From Candidatus Amarobacter glycogenicus (GTDB lineage: Bacteria; Chloroflexota; Dehalococcoidia; Tepidiformales; Tepidiformaceae): a stretch of 64,000 nucleotides of DNA. The notes beneath the pieces were generated by a model. It was not told where the DNA came from. It saw only the letters and a list, made by a program, of their open reading frames with translations, and did not search any database. Made by a program: the position numbers and the translations under genes. The stretch covers positions 248,001-312,000 of the forward strand of contig JADJZF010000003.1 in the NCBI GenBank assembly GCA_016719395.1. The letters are read 5' to 3'. Positions 50,458-58,883 of this stretch are shown piece after piece; positions within the stretch are counted from its first letter, which is position 1; every line of letters begins with the position of its first letter.

Positions 50458-50945
50458 CGGGCGATGCTCCGGCCCACGGCCCGGGCGACGACAGCGCCGT
50501 CCTGGTTCGTGTAGGTGGTCTCGGTCATCTGAAGAACGAACGGCCCCGAGCCTCCAGACTTCTCTTCAAGTGACTTCAGCCGCGTCTCCGAGGTAATGGT
50601 GTCACCGGCGAAGACCGGTTCGAGGAATTCCCACTCTTCCCCGCCGAACATCACGCGCTTCACGTTGAGGGTCACGCGCTTCCCTTCACCGCGGTAGAGC
50701 CCGTCGGCGCGCAGATCATCGAGGGGGCGGGGCGGATTGAGCGACCAGGCGAGCAGCACGGGCGGCACCAGCGTCGTGCGGTAGCCCGCTGCGCGAGCCA
50801 CCGCTTCGTCGAAGTAGAGCGGGTTTCTGTCGCCCGCTGCGAGCGCGAACCGCTGGGCATCGCGCGAAGTGATCGTGCCAGTGACCGGCTCGCTGAGACG
50901 CTGGCCGATCATCGCCAGCGTCTCCTCGGGAATGAGCGTGCCCAC
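50454..50945 (-). CDS. MaoC-like hot-dog protein (first of two)
   Basis: A 163-residue hot-dog protein of the N-terminal-MaoC (FAS1-like) type. It has the conserved block AAGDRNPLYFDEAVARAAGY and a long central region, and it ends with YTNQDGAVVARAVGRSIAR. The hydratase His seen in the partner is not evident here (LYFDE in place of IHYDR), suggesting a structural or CoA-binding subunit. It follows the hydratase homologue after 4 bases and overlaps the next gene by 4 bases. Confidence 0.8.
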   Translation of the reverse strand: MGTLIPEETLAMIGQRLSEPVTGTITSRDAQRFALAAGDRNPLYFDEAVARAAGYRTTLVPPVLLAWSLNPPRPLDDLRADGLYRGEGKRVTLNVKRVMFGGEEWEFLEPVFAGDTITSETRLKSLEEKSGGSGPFVLQMTETTYTNQDGAVVARAVGRSIAR

Positions 50946-50949
50946 TGTG

Positions 50950-51771
50950 CTACCGGCCCGTGAAGTGCGGAGTTCGCTTTTCGAGGAAAGCGGCGACGCC
51001 TTCCTTGAAGTCGTCCATCGCGAAGAGGGCCTGCAGATGCACCATCAGGTGATCGACCGTCGTCTCGTAAGACTCTTCGAGGCCCTGGCGCATCATGCGC
51101 TTGGTGGCCTGGACGGCGGCGGGGGCGTTCACGCAGATCTCTTCGGCCCATGCCTTCGCGGTCGACATGAGCTGGTCGTGCGGGACCACTTCGTTCACGA
51201 GGCCGACTTCCTTGCACTGCTGCGCGTTCAACGTCTGTCCTCGGAAGAACATCTCTGAAGCCTTCGCCCAGCCGATAAGCCGCGGAAGCAGCCAGGAACC
51301 GCCACTTTCGGGGAGCAGGTTGCGCCGCGCAGTGACTGCGGCGAGTTTGCCGTTCTCGCTAGCGATGCGGATGTCGCAAAGCAGCGCGAGGTCCATACCG
51401 TAGCCGGCGGCGGCGCCGTTCAGGGCACAGATGACGGGCTTGTCCATGTTCCAGAGGACTGTTGGCGGCGAGTTCCGCAGGTCGAACAGTGTTCGGGCGG
51501 CGGGTGTCCTGCCGGAGCGTGCATCCGGGTTGTTGTCGACCAGGTCGAGGCCAGAACAGAACCCGCGCCCAGCACCGGTCAGGATGACACAGCGAATCTC
51601 CGGGTCCCGGTTGGCCTGGGTGAGGAGGCGGGAGAAGTCGGCGAGCATCGGACCGCTGATGGCGTTCAGGCGCTCCGGGCGGTTCAACGTCAGTGTGAGG
51701 ATGTGGCCATCCTGTTCGGCGAGGATCTGGTCCGTGGTGGTCTCGTAGGTGCGGGCCTGGGCGAGTGTCAT
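50950..51771 (-). CDS. Enoyl-CoA hydratase/isomerase family protein
   Basis: A 273-residue crotonase-fold protein (NRPERLNAISGPMLADFSRL, GAGRGFCSGLDLVDNN). The active-site region reads GAAAGYGMDLALLCD, with Asp near the first catalytic Glu position. The later RNLLPESGGSWLLPRLIG has Glu near the expected second position, so hydratase or isomerase activity is plausible. The ATG at 51771 starts a normal-length protein; longer readings run toward the alcohol dehydrogenase gene. It is second in the operon. Confidence 0.84.
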   Translation of the reverse strand: MTLAQARTYETTTDQILAEQDGHILTLTLNRPERLNAISGPMLADFSRLLTQANRDPEIRCVILTGAGRGFCSGLDLVDNNPDARSGRTPAARTLFDLRNSPPTVLWNMDKPVICALNGAAAGYGMDLALLCDIRIASENGKLAAVTARRNLLPESGGSWLLPRLIGWAKASEMFFRGQTLNAQQCKEVGLVNEVVPHDQLMSTAKAWAEEICVNAPAAVQATKRMMRQGLEESYETTVDHLMVHLQALFAMDDFKEGVAAFLEKRTPHFTGR

Positions 51772-51838
51772 CGTGCGGTGGCTCCGAGATTTGGTGCCCG
51801 GAATGTAGCACGCCGCAAGCCGGGAGATCGCAGGCAGG

Positions 51839-52927
51839 CTAGAACTCGAGGATGGCTCGCCCGGTAATCTGTCCACTCTCGAGGGCGTGGACGGCCTCGT
51901 TGATCTCGTCAATCTTGAAGCGACGGGTCACGAGTGCATCGAGGTCCAGGTCGCCTTCGGCGTACCAGCGCAGGAACATCGCGAAGTCCCTGTCAGGCCG
52001 ACAGCTGCCGCCGATGCTGCCCAGGTACTTCTTCTCGTTGATCAAGAGGTCGCGGGCATCCAATTCGACCGGTGTGGTCGGGACGCCGACGAGCACGGCC
52101 GTGCCACCCGTGCGGCTCCCGAGCACTCCGTTCCTGGCTGCCGGGAGTATCTGTTCCATCGTCTTCCGGACGCCGATGCAATCGAAGGCAAAGTCCGCTC
52201 CGAAGATCGGTGCGCCGGCGCCGTCGGTCTTCCTGGTCAACTCGCGTATCGCGGCTATCGGGTCGACGCGGGAGGCGTTGACGCCGTGAGTCGCGCCAAA
52301 CTTCATCGCGAACGCCAACTTCTCGTCATCGAGATCGACGGCGATGACCGGGTCGGCATCGACGACTTTCGCGGCGGCGATCGCGCTCAGCCCCACTCCG
52401 CCGACACCGAAAACGGCAACGCTCTGACCCTTCTGGACGCCGGCGGTGTAGTAGACGGCGCCGGCGCCCGTCATGACGGCGCAACCGATGACCGCGGTAA
52501 CGTCCTTCTTGTGACTCCCGGGAGTGCGGACCACGTATTGCTCGTCGGCCACGGTCACGTCGGCCCAGGTGAACGAGCTCGTCGTCTTTGCGATGGAGCC
52601 ATCGGCGAGCTGGAGGTCCACGCCATCCGGGCGGCGGCTGGCATGCTCGCCATCCCGCGGCACCCACGTGACCATGACGTCGTCGCCCTCTTTGACGTGG
52701 GTGACCTCACGACCTCTGGCGACCACGATGCCCGTTGACTCGTGTCCCAGGATGACCGGCGAGGTACGAGGCCGGTGGATCTGGTGCAGTTGCGAGTGGC
52801 AGACGCCGGAGGCGTACTGCTTGACCACGACCTGGTATGGCCCGGGGTCTGGAAGACGTACGGCTTCGACCCTTAACGGGTCGCCGGTTGTTTCGGGGAC
52901 TACCACCACGCGGGCATCGGTCGGCAT
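51839..52927 (-). CDS. Zinc-dependent medium-chain alcohol dehydrogenase
   Basis: A 362-residue MDR-family dehydrogenase. The catalytic zinc ligands are Cys in SGVCHSQLH, His/Glu in LGHESTGIV, and Cys in IGCAVMTGAG. The Rossmann motif is VFGVGGVGLSAIAAA. The structural-zinc lobe that normally has four Cys is replaced by RDGEHASRRPDGVDLQLADG, with no Cys. It is the first gene of the aldolase-type operon and may oxidise an alcohol released or formed in the side-chain pathway. The start ATG at 52927 gives normal length. Confidence 0.86.
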   Translation of the reverse strand: MPTDARVVVVPETTGDPLRVEAVRLPDPGPYQVVVKQYASGVCHSQLHQIHRPRTSPVILGHESTGIVVARGREVTHVKEGDDVMVTWVPRDGEHASRRPDGVDLQLADGSIAKTTSSFTWADVTVADEQYVVRTPGSHKKDVTAVIGCAVMTGAGAVYYTAGVQKGQSVAVFGVGGVGLSAIAAAKVVDADPVIAVDLDDEKLAFAMKFGATHGVNASRVDPIAAIRELTRKTDGAGAPIFGADFAFDCIGVRKTMEQILPAARNGVLGSRTGGTAVLVGVPTTPVELDARDLLINEKKYLGSIGGSCRPDRDFAMFLRWYAEGDLDLDALVTRRFKIDEINEAVHALESGQITGRAILEF

Positions 52928-52957
52928 CCTGGCACCTCGAGGAGAAGTGGCCGGATT

Positions 52958-53377
52958 CTACGGTGCGGACCGGCGGATTGCTTCCGGCACCCATACGAGC
53001 CGGGCAACGGTACCATCGAACCAGACGATGGCGGCCTGTCCGAAGGTGCCGGCGGCGGCTACCGCCTCTTCGAGCGCCATGCCGAAGACGGCGAACGAAG
53101 GCTCGAAGTGGGAGCCATCGCGGCTTCGCGCACGGGCAGTAGCGGTTTCGTGCCCGGCGCGGGCGAGTTCGGCGGCGAGGCGCTGGTTCGCGGCTTCGTT
53201 CGCTTCGGGGGTCGGTCGGTGGTGCCCGGGGTTGTAGGCTGTGATCAGGGCGAATGGCCGCCCGGTGAGCTGGGGAATGGCCTCCCCGATCGTGAAGGCG
53301 AGGCTGCCGTGCCGGAAATCGACCTCGTATTCGGCGTTGAAGTAGGCGCTCTCCAGCGACTTGCAGCGGTCACTCAT
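52958..53377 (-). CDS. DUF3293 family protein
   Basis: A 139-residue protein that matches the DUF3293 pattern: FALITAYNPGHHRPTPEANE near the middle-front and the C-terminal FGQAAIVWFDGTVARLVWV. The family has no known function. It diverges from the RDD gene with only 28 bases between start codons, so promoters must overlap, and it is followed by the alcohol dehydrogenase operon. Confidence 0.7.
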   Translation of the reverse strand: MSDRCKSLESAYFNAEYEVDFRHGSLAFTIGEAIPQLTGRPFALITAYNPGHHRPTPEANEAANQRLAAELARAGHETATARARSRDGSHFEPSFAVFGMALEEAVAAAGTFGQAAIVWFDGTVARLVWVPEAIRRSAP

Positions 53378-53405
53378 CGTTTGACAGCAATGCTACCTTG
53401 CTTGA

Positions 53406-54038
53406 GTGAGCGGAAGCGCTTCTCCCGGACACGACCCCCTGACGGACCGCGCGGCGGCCCTGCTCCACGAGCTGGACTCCCACAAGTCGGACGAGCCGCG
53501 CCTCGCCGAGCCGATGGAACGGCTCACGGCCCGGATCATCGACGCATGTGTCTGGCTGGCGGCCGGGACAGCCTGGTCCATCGCGGGGTTCTACCTGGAC
53601 GCCTGGTACTTCCCGGACCCCGTAAGACAGGTCGCCGATCCATCTGGGACGTTGACATGGCAGCGCGTGGAAAGCGTTGCACCGGCTGTGGCCTGGGGCA
53701 CCTTCATCGGGCTCATCCTGACAGTTTTCGCGATCGAGGCGATTCCAACGGCACGCACGGGCCGCCACTTCGCGAAGCGTCGACTGAGGCTCCGGGTGGT
53801 TGGCCCCGATGGCCGACCGCCGGGGTTCCGCCGCACGACGATACGTTGGGCGGTTTGCTGGCTCCCGCTCGCGATCGTGTTCTCCCTTTGGAGCATGACC
53901 CTGGGGTCTGGGGCTGGATTCCTGTTCATGGCCGCCCAGTTCGGGGCCGCCGCGATCCCGGGGGCACTGTTCCTTACGGAAGACCATCGAGGTTTTCACG
54001 ACCGCATCGCCGGTACGACGGTACTTGCGGAACGCTAG
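53406..54038 (+). CDS. RDD family membrane protein
   Basis: A 210-residue protein with three or four hydrophobic segments in the RDD layout. The arrangement is RLTARIIDACVWLAAGTAWS near residue 40, then ARTGRHFAKRRLRLRVVGPDGRPPG, and an ending HRGFHDRIAGTTVL. The Arg-Asp-Asp pattern is relaxed. RDD proteins are of mostly unknown function; some transport ions. GTG 53406 is the start. Confidence 0.78.
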   Translation: MSGSASPGHDPLTDRAAALLHELDSHKSDEPRLAEPMERLTARIIDACVWLAAGTAWSIAGFYLDAWYFPDPVRQVADPSGTLTWQRVESVAPAVAWGTFIGLILTVFAIEAIPTARTGRHFAKRRLRLRVVGPDGRPPGFRRTTIRWAVCWLPLAIVFSLWSMTLGSGAGFLFMAAQFGAAAIPGALFLTEDHRGFHDRIAGTTVLAER

Positions 54039-54084
54039 ACGTAGCACTGCGTTGCAGGAAGAACCTGCCGAACCTTCTAGCACG

Positions 54085-55122
54085 ATGACCGGGATAAACC
54101 CTGATTTCCTTTACGAAAACCCGGCCAATCCGAGACTCGCGCAGCGCCGCCTCGCACGCACCGAGGCGACGATCGTCCTCCTCCAGACGGCAGTCGCGGC
54201 GGCTTACATCGCCGGCGCATACACCGGGCTGTTCGACGTTTCTTCACCCGCTCGCGAAATCACTTCCCTCTGGCTCTGGCTCTACCACGTCTGCGTCACC
54301 GTCTACTCCTTCCAGTACCGCGTTCGGGGCCGCACGGTGGGGTGGATCGAACCGCTCATCCCGCTGTTGGACATCTCCTGCGTTACTTCGGTCTACATCG
54401 CCCTGGGCGATCCGGTCTCCCCGGTATGGGCAGCCTACCTCTACGCGCTGATTGGCTACTCGCGCCGCTACGGCGGAATCGCCTTCGTCGCCGTGTCTGG
54501 CTACACGATCACCAATCTCCTCGTCGGCTGGCTTGCGATTGGGAACCCCCATCCCGAGCAGTTCTTCGTCATGGTGGTGCTCGCACTGGCGGTAATGGCC
54601 CTCTCTTACACGATTTCCGACAGCTGGCGAGAAGCCGAACAGCGCGCCCGGTTTCTCGCCGAAACCGATTCCCTCACTGCCCTGGTGAACCGCCGGACGT
54701 TCTTCGAGCGCCTGGAAGACTCCGCCCAGGCGCCGCTGAGCATCCTGATGCTCGACCTGGACCACTTCAAGCACCTCAACGACGAGTTCGGCCACATCAA
54801 AGGAGACGAGTTCCTCAAAGCTGCAGCCCGGGCGATCCAGTTAAGCATCCCGGCCAGTGCGATCGCTGGCCGGTTTGGCGGGGAAGAGTTCATCGTCGGC
54901 CTCCCCGGAGTAGATGCCCACCAGGCCGCCGTGATCGGCGAGTCGATCCGGCGGGCGGTCGCCGCGACAACGCCGACAACGGTGTCGGTCGGCTGTACGG
55001 CAGTCCGGCCACTGGAGACCATCGACCAGGCCATCCGGCGAGCCGACGAGTTGCTCTACGTGGCCAAGCGCCAGGGCCGCGACCGCGTGGCGGGGGACAC
55101 CATCGAGCGCTTCGCCGCATGA
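54085..55122 (+). CDS. Membrane diguanylate cyclase (GGDEF)
   Basis: A 345-residue protein with five or six transmembrane helices (about residues 25-190) followed by a GGDEF domain. The active site is intact (RFGGEEF), and the metal/nucleotide blocks LTALVNRRTFFERL and LMLDLDHFKHLNDEFGH are present. The inhibitory RxxD site is absent at its expected place (P-x-x-A), so product inhibition may be weak. It should make c-di-GMP, which would be read by the PilZ protein in the flagellar operon. The signal sensed by the membrane domain is unknown. Confidence 0.88.
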   Translation: MTGINPDFLYENPANPRLAQRRLARTEATIVLLQTAVAAAYIAGAYTGLFDVSSPAREITSLWLWLYHVCVTVYSFQYRVRGRTVGWIEPLIPLLDISCVTSVYIALGDPVSPVWAAYLYALIGYSRRYGGIAFVAVSGYTITNLLVGWLAIGNPHPEQFFVMVVLALAVMALSYTISDSWREAEQRARFLAETDSLTALVNRRTFFERLEDSAQAPLSILMLDLDHFKHLNDEFGHIKGDEFLKAAARAIQLSIPASAIAGRFGGEEFIVGLPGVDAHQAAVIGESIRRAVAATTPTTVSVGCTAVRPLETIDQAIRRADELLYVAKRQGRDRVAGDTIERFAA

Positions 55123-55155
55123 ACGGCGTCTCGCGGGACTTGTAGAATCGCGGGC

Positions 55156-55959
55156 ATGCAAACCCCAATCGACTTCGAGCAATGCGGCTCAACCGGCATC
55201 CTCACGCTGAACCGTCCCGAGCGGCTGAACGCCATCGACCACGAGATGCTGAGGGCGCTTCGCGCCTTCTTCGACGAGCGAAAGCGGGACTTCGCAACCC
55301 GCATCATCGTCATCACAGGCGCCGGCAGGGGATTCTGCGCCGGGCTCGACCTGAAGGCGGGAAATTCGGCCTGGCAACCGGGCGTCGGACAGGTAGCCGA
55401 TTCGCTCACGTTCCAGGAGGACATCGCCGAGCTGATGGTGAAGATGCGTGAGTGCCCGCAACCGCTCATCGCCGCGGTCAACGGCCCTGCGACCGGGGGC
55501 GGTCTTTCGATCGCCATCGCCTCGGACATGCGTATCGGGACAGAGCACGCGCGGTTTGCTTGTTCGTACCTCAATCTCGGTCTTGGTGGCGCCGATGTCG
55601 GCTCGTCGTACTTTCTGCCCAAGCTCGTCGGTGCCTCCCACGCGGCGGACATGCTCTATTCCGGCCGGATCGTCGATGCACCCGAGGCCAGAGAGATGGG
55701 CTTGCTCTCACGAATCGTCGGGCAGGAGGAGCTCCTCCCGGCGGCGTTGGGCGTCGCAGACGGCATCCTGCGCAAGGCGAGCCCGCTCGGCCTCCGGCTC
55801 ACGAAGCAGGTGCTCAACGAGACCGTGAACGGCATACCGCTCGAAACCGCCCTGAAGCTCGAAAACCGGAACCAGATCCTCGCCTCCCAGACCGCAGACG
55901 CCGCCGAGGCCCGCCAGGCCTGGTTCGAAAAGCGAGAGCCGCAGTGGCGCGACGCCTGA
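55156..55959 (+). CDS. Enoyl-CoA hydratase/isomerase family protein
   Basis: A 267-residue crotonase-fold protein (NRPERLNAIDHEMLRALRAF, GAGRGFCAGLDLKAGN). The region of the first catalytic Glu reads ATGGGLSIAIASDMR, without Glu, and the later block is SYLNLGLGGADVGSSYFLPK with no Glu at the second position. It may be an isomerase or a non-hydratase crotonase. It is a single gene between the cyclase and the drug exporter. Confidence 0.83.
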   Translation: MQTPIDFEQCGSTGILTLNRPERLNAIDHEMLRALRAFFDERKRDFATRIIVITGAGRGFCAGLDLKAGNSAWQPGVGQVADSLTFQEDIAELMVKMRECPQPLIAAVNGPATGGGLSIAIASDMRIGTEHARFACSYLNLGLGGADVGSSYFLPKLVGASHAADMLYSGRIVDAPEAREMGLLSRIVGQEELLPAALGVADGILRKASPLGLRLTKQVLNETVNGIPLETALKLENRNQILASQTADAAEARQAWFEKREPQWRDA

Positions 55960-56089
55960 GGCCTGGCCGCGAGGGAGCCGCTTGCACCGTCCAATAAGGG
56001 TGACCCCGGCGCCCGAACGGGCCGGCCCGTGACATCGTGGTCACCTGTACGAAGGGGTAGTTGCGAAGAAATAGTCGCCTTCGCGGATT

Positions 56090-56106
56090 GTTCGCTTCAT
56101 GCGAAC
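56090..56106. promoter_or_regulatory. Inverted repeat upstream of the DHA2 exporter
   Basis: GTTCGC-TTCAT-GCGAAC, a perfect 6-bp-arm repeat 48 bases before the exporter ATG. It is a candidate repressor site, but no regulator gene is adjacent. The remainder of 55960-56154 holds no gene. Confidence 0.45.
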
Positions 56107-56121
56107 TATGTAGTCTCGTCG

Positions 56122-56144
56122 CACCTCCTCCCGAATTGGAGGTG
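56122..56144 (+). promoter_or_regulatory. Hairpin that can cover the ribosome site of the exporter gene
   Basis: CACCTCC (56122-56128) pairs perfectly with GGAGGTG (56138-56144) over a 9-base loop, right before the GAGGAG site and the ATG at 56155. It could limit translation of the exporter. Confidence 0.4.
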
Positions 56145-56154
56145 AGGAGACCTC

Positions 56155-57831
56155 ATGCAGCCTGCCGGCCCCGAAACACCCCTCAGCGACACCCTTGATA
56201 GCCGGCAGAAGTGGCTCCTCCTCGGTAGCTTGATGACGTGCCTGTTCGTGGGCGCGCTCGATCAGACCGTAGTTTCCACGGCGACGCCGAAGATCCTCGC
56301 CGACCTCGGCGGATTCGCAATGATCTCGTGGCTTTTCACCAGCTACATGCTGAGTTCCACGGTGGTCATCCCACTCGTCGGCAAGCTCGGTGACATCTAC
56401 GGCCGCAAATTCTTCCTGATTGGCGGCGTTGGCATCTTCATGGTGTCCTCGGCGGCCTGCGGCGCCTCCACCTCCATGCCCATGCTGATCTGGATGCGGG
56501 TTATCCAGGGCTTCGGCGGCGGCATGATCTTCGCTTCGGTGTTCGCGACGATGGGGGACCTCTTCGCTCCCGCCGAGCGAGGGAAGTACGTCGGCCTTTT
56601 CACGGGCATGTTCAGCCTTGCCAGCCTGTTGGGGCCGACTGTCGGCGGCACACTGACGGACCACTTGAGCTGGCGCTGGGTCTTCTTTGTCAACGTGCCG
56701 GTGAGCCTGATCGCGATGCCGGCCATCTGGTTCAACCTGCCATCGAAGGCGCGCCACCTCCAGCCCAAGCTCGACTTCGTTGGGGCGGCACTGCTTTCGG
56801 CGGCCTCCGTCATGGTGCTGCTGGCACTCGTCTGGGCCGGGGATAAGTACGCCTGGGGTTCGACCGAGATCCTTGGGCTCTTCGGCGGCGCAGCTCTATT
56901 GCTTGCCGGGTTCATCATCCAGGAGTTGCGGCACCCCGAGCCCATACTGCCGCTTCACCTGTTCAAGAACGGCGTCTTCCTGATGTCGAACCTGATTGTG
57001 TTCACGTTCGGGATGGGAGTCTTCGGCGCGTTCCAGTACCTCGGCATTTTCATCCAAACGGCACTGGAGGCTTCGGCGACGACGTCAGGCGTCATCTCCA
57101 CGCCCCAGAGCCTCGGTGTCCTCGCGACCAGTATCTTCGGTGGCCAGGTGATCGCCCGCGTTGGGCGGTACAAATGGCAGACAGTCTTCGGCACCCTGCT
57201 CATCGCGGTTTCGTTGGCGATGCTGACGACGATCGCGCTGGACACGAAGCTCTGGCACATCAGCGTGACGATGTTCATCCTCGGACTTGGGTTCGGGCTG
57301 GTCCTGCCGACGATGTCGCTCGTGGTCCAGAACGCCGTCAGTTACCAGTACATCGGCGTCGCGAGTTCTTCCAGCCAGTTCTTCCGCCAGATCGGCAGCG
57401 TCCTCGGCATCGCCATCTTCGGCTCCATCCTGGCGAACACCTACCACGATGAGTTCGCCGAACGCTTCTCGGCGGAAGACCGTGCCGCCGTCGCAGCGGT
57501 GAACCCGGCCTTTGTGGAGGCGCTGGACGACCCCACGATCCGGCTGAACGAACGCCAATACGCCGCCATCGAACAACAAGTAGGCTCGTTGCCTGACGGC
57601 GCCGCGATCCTGGAGCGCGCTGAACTGGCCCTCGGTGAGAGCGTCGTGGTCGCCGTGCGGCGCATCTTCTACGGCGCCGTGTTAGCCGCCATCGCCTGTG
57701 CGCTGTGCGCCATCTTCATGAAGGAACTGCCGCTCCGGAAGACGGTCTCCGGCGGACCAGCGGGGCCACAGCCCGGGGGCGCGCCTGCAGTTGCTGCGCC
57801 GGAGCCGAATCCGGGCGCAGTGGGCCACTAG
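56155..57831 (+). CDS. DHA2-family MFS drug/proton antiporter
   Basis: A 558-residue transporter with about 14 transmembrane helices, the length typical of the DHA2 (EmrB/QacA) group. It has the early DHA2 motif LDQTVVSTATPKI, the loop 2-3 motif GKLGDIYGRKFF, and later GFGGGMIFASVFATMGDLFA. It probably expels lipophilic drugs or toxic metabolites. An operator-like repeat and a hairpin at its ribosome site lie upstream. It ends in a Pro/Ala-rich tail. Confidence 0.9.
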   Translation: MQPAGPETPLSDTLDSRQKWLLLGSLMTCLFVGALDQTVVSTATPKILADLGGFAMISWLFTSYMLSSTVVIPLVGKLGDIYGRKFFLIGGVGIFMVSSAACGASTSMPMLIWMRVIQGFGGGMIFASVFATMGDLFAPAERGKYVGLFTGMFSLASLLGPTVGGTLTDHLSWRWVFFVNVPVSLIAMPAIWFNLPSKARHLQPKLDFVGAALLSAASVMVLLALVWAGDKYAWGSTEILGLFGGAALLLAGFIIQELRHPEPILPLHLFKNGVFLMSNLIVFTFGMGVFGAFQYLGIFIQTALEASATTSGVISTPQSLGVLATSIFGGQVIARVGRYKWQTVFGTLLIAVSLAMLTTIALDTKLWHISVTMFILGLGFGLVLPTMSLVVQNAVSYQYIGVASSSSQFFRQIGSVLGIAIFGSILANTYHDEFAERFSAEDRAAVAAVNPAFVEALDDPTIRLNERQYAAIEQQVGSLPDGAAILERAELALGESVVVAVRRIFYGAVLAAIACALCAIFMKELPLRKTVSGGPAGPQPGGAPAVAAPEPNPGAVGH

Positions 57832-57851
57832 AACCAGCCGAACAAAACGAA

Positions 57852-57879
57852 AGCGCCCCGGCCGTGCGGCCGGGGCGCT
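57852..57879 (-). terminator. Terminator of rplS, possibly bidirectional
   Basis: A long perfect hairpin, AGCGCCCCGGCCG with CGGCCGGGGCGCT, lies between convergent genes. On the minus strand it is followed by TTCGTTTTGTT, a T-rich tail fitting the end of rplS. Confidence 0.82.
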
Positions 57880-57907
57880 CTCAATGTGAATCACCAGGAT
57901 GCGCAGA

Positions 57908-58255
57908 TTAGAAGCGCTTCTCCTTGATGCGGGCGGCCTTACCCGTGAGGCCGCGGAGGTAATACAGGTTCTTGCGGCGAACCTTGCCGCGCCGCATCAC
58001 CTCGACTTTGTCGACGCGCGGGCTGTTCATCGGGAACGTGCGCTCGACACCAACCCCGCTCGCGATCTTGCGGACCGTGAAATTGGAGACGAGGCCCTTC
58101 ATCCGCTTGCGGATGACGACCCCTTCGAAGACCTGGATGCGCTCTTTGTCGCCTTCGACGACCTTTGCGTGGACGCGGACGGTGTCGCCGCTGCCAAAAT
58201 CCGGAATATCAGAGCGCTGGCCGGTGAGGGCGAGCGCATCGAGTTCGTAAGCCAT
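57908..58255 (-). CDS. rplS: Ribosomal protein L19
   Basis: A 115-residue L19 at the 30S-50S interface. It has the blocks DIPDFGSGDTVRVHAKVVEG and FEGVVIRKRMKG and ends in KVRRKNLYYLRGLTGKAARI. The ATG at 58255 gives the normal start MAYELDALALTG; longer readings are not conserved. It is followed by a strong hairpin terminator. Confidence 0.97.
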   Translation of the reverse strand: MAYELDALALTGQRSDIPDFGSGDTVRVHAKVVEGDKERIQVFEGVVIRKRMKGLVSNFTVRKIASGVGVERTFPMNSPRVDKVEVMRRGKVRRKNLYYLRGLTGKAARIKEKRF

Positions 58256-58340
58256 GAGAAGCCAACCTTTGAGGGCGTAACTTGCTAACGATAGCGGATC
58301 GCCGTTTATGTTCCACTGCGGCAAAGGCCCCGCGTTCGCT

Positions 58341-58775
58341 TCAGCGCCCGGTACTCCCGTGCCCGCCGGCCCCACGGATCGTCTCCGAGAGCACCAGCGC
58401 CTGCTCGAAGGCGATCTCCGCCAGCCTCGTGACTACGAGCTGGGCGATCCGGTCGCCATGCTGGACCGTGTGGGAAATGTCGGGCGCGACCGAGTACAAC
58501 GTGATCATGATTTCGCCGCGGTAGTCCGAATCGAGCGTGCCGAAAGTCGAAAGAATGCCCTGCCGCGCCAGTCCGCTGCGCGGACGGAACTGGGCATCCA
58601 GCCCCGGTGGCACTTCCATCGCGAGGCCGGTGGGTATGACGACCGGGCGTTGCCCGATGACGACGGGGCCGCCTTCGAGGCAGGCGTGAATGTCGTAGCC
58701 CGAGGCCTGTTCCGTCGCCCGGAAAGGGAGACGTGCGCCTGGCCGAAGAAGTTGGACGCGAATGGTCTCAAGCAT
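58341..58775 (-). CDS. dut: dUTP pyrophosphatase
   Basis: A 144-residue trimeric dUTPase that keeps uracil out of DNA and supplies dUMP. Motif 1 is ASGYDIHA, motif 2 is RPRSGLA, and motif 3 has the catalytic Asp in GTLDSDYRGE. Motif 4 is HGDRIAQLVV, and motif 5 is RGAGGHGSTG (His in place of the usual Phe). The ATG at 58775 opens on the family start. It is transcribed toward rplS. Confidence 0.94.
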   Translation of the reverse strand: MLETIRVQLLRPGARLPFRATEQASGYDIHACLEGGPVVIGQRPVVIPTGLAMEVPPGLDAQFRPRSGLARQGILSTFGTLDSDYRGEIMITLYSVAPDISHTVQHGDRIAQLVVTRLAEIAFEQALVLSETIRGAGGHGSTGR

Positions 58776-58824
58776 GGACGACAGGATGCGCCGCCGGAGG
58801 AGGGTGGGCAATCCCGGCTGCCAG

Positions 58825-58861
58825 TTGACTGGTTATGCAAGCGTAGCCACTATGTGGCTAC
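58825..58861 (+). promoter_or_regulatory. Promoter with overlapping palindromic operator of the toxin-antitoxin pair
   Basis: TTGACT (58825-58830) and CACTAT (58848-58853) are 17 bases apart. A perfect 8-bp-arm repeat GTAGCCAC-TAT-GTGGCTAC (58843-58861) covers the -10. It lies 22 bases before the antitoxin start, the right place for autorepression. Confidence 0.6.
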
Positions 58862-58883
58862 TTTCTTTTCGGAGCTTGGCCGG

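Noticed and set aside
56041..56757. Open frame on the minus strand across the start of the DHA2 exporter
   Set aside because: The residues are highly charged and repeat the antisense pattern of membrane helices. The exporter reading is far better supported.
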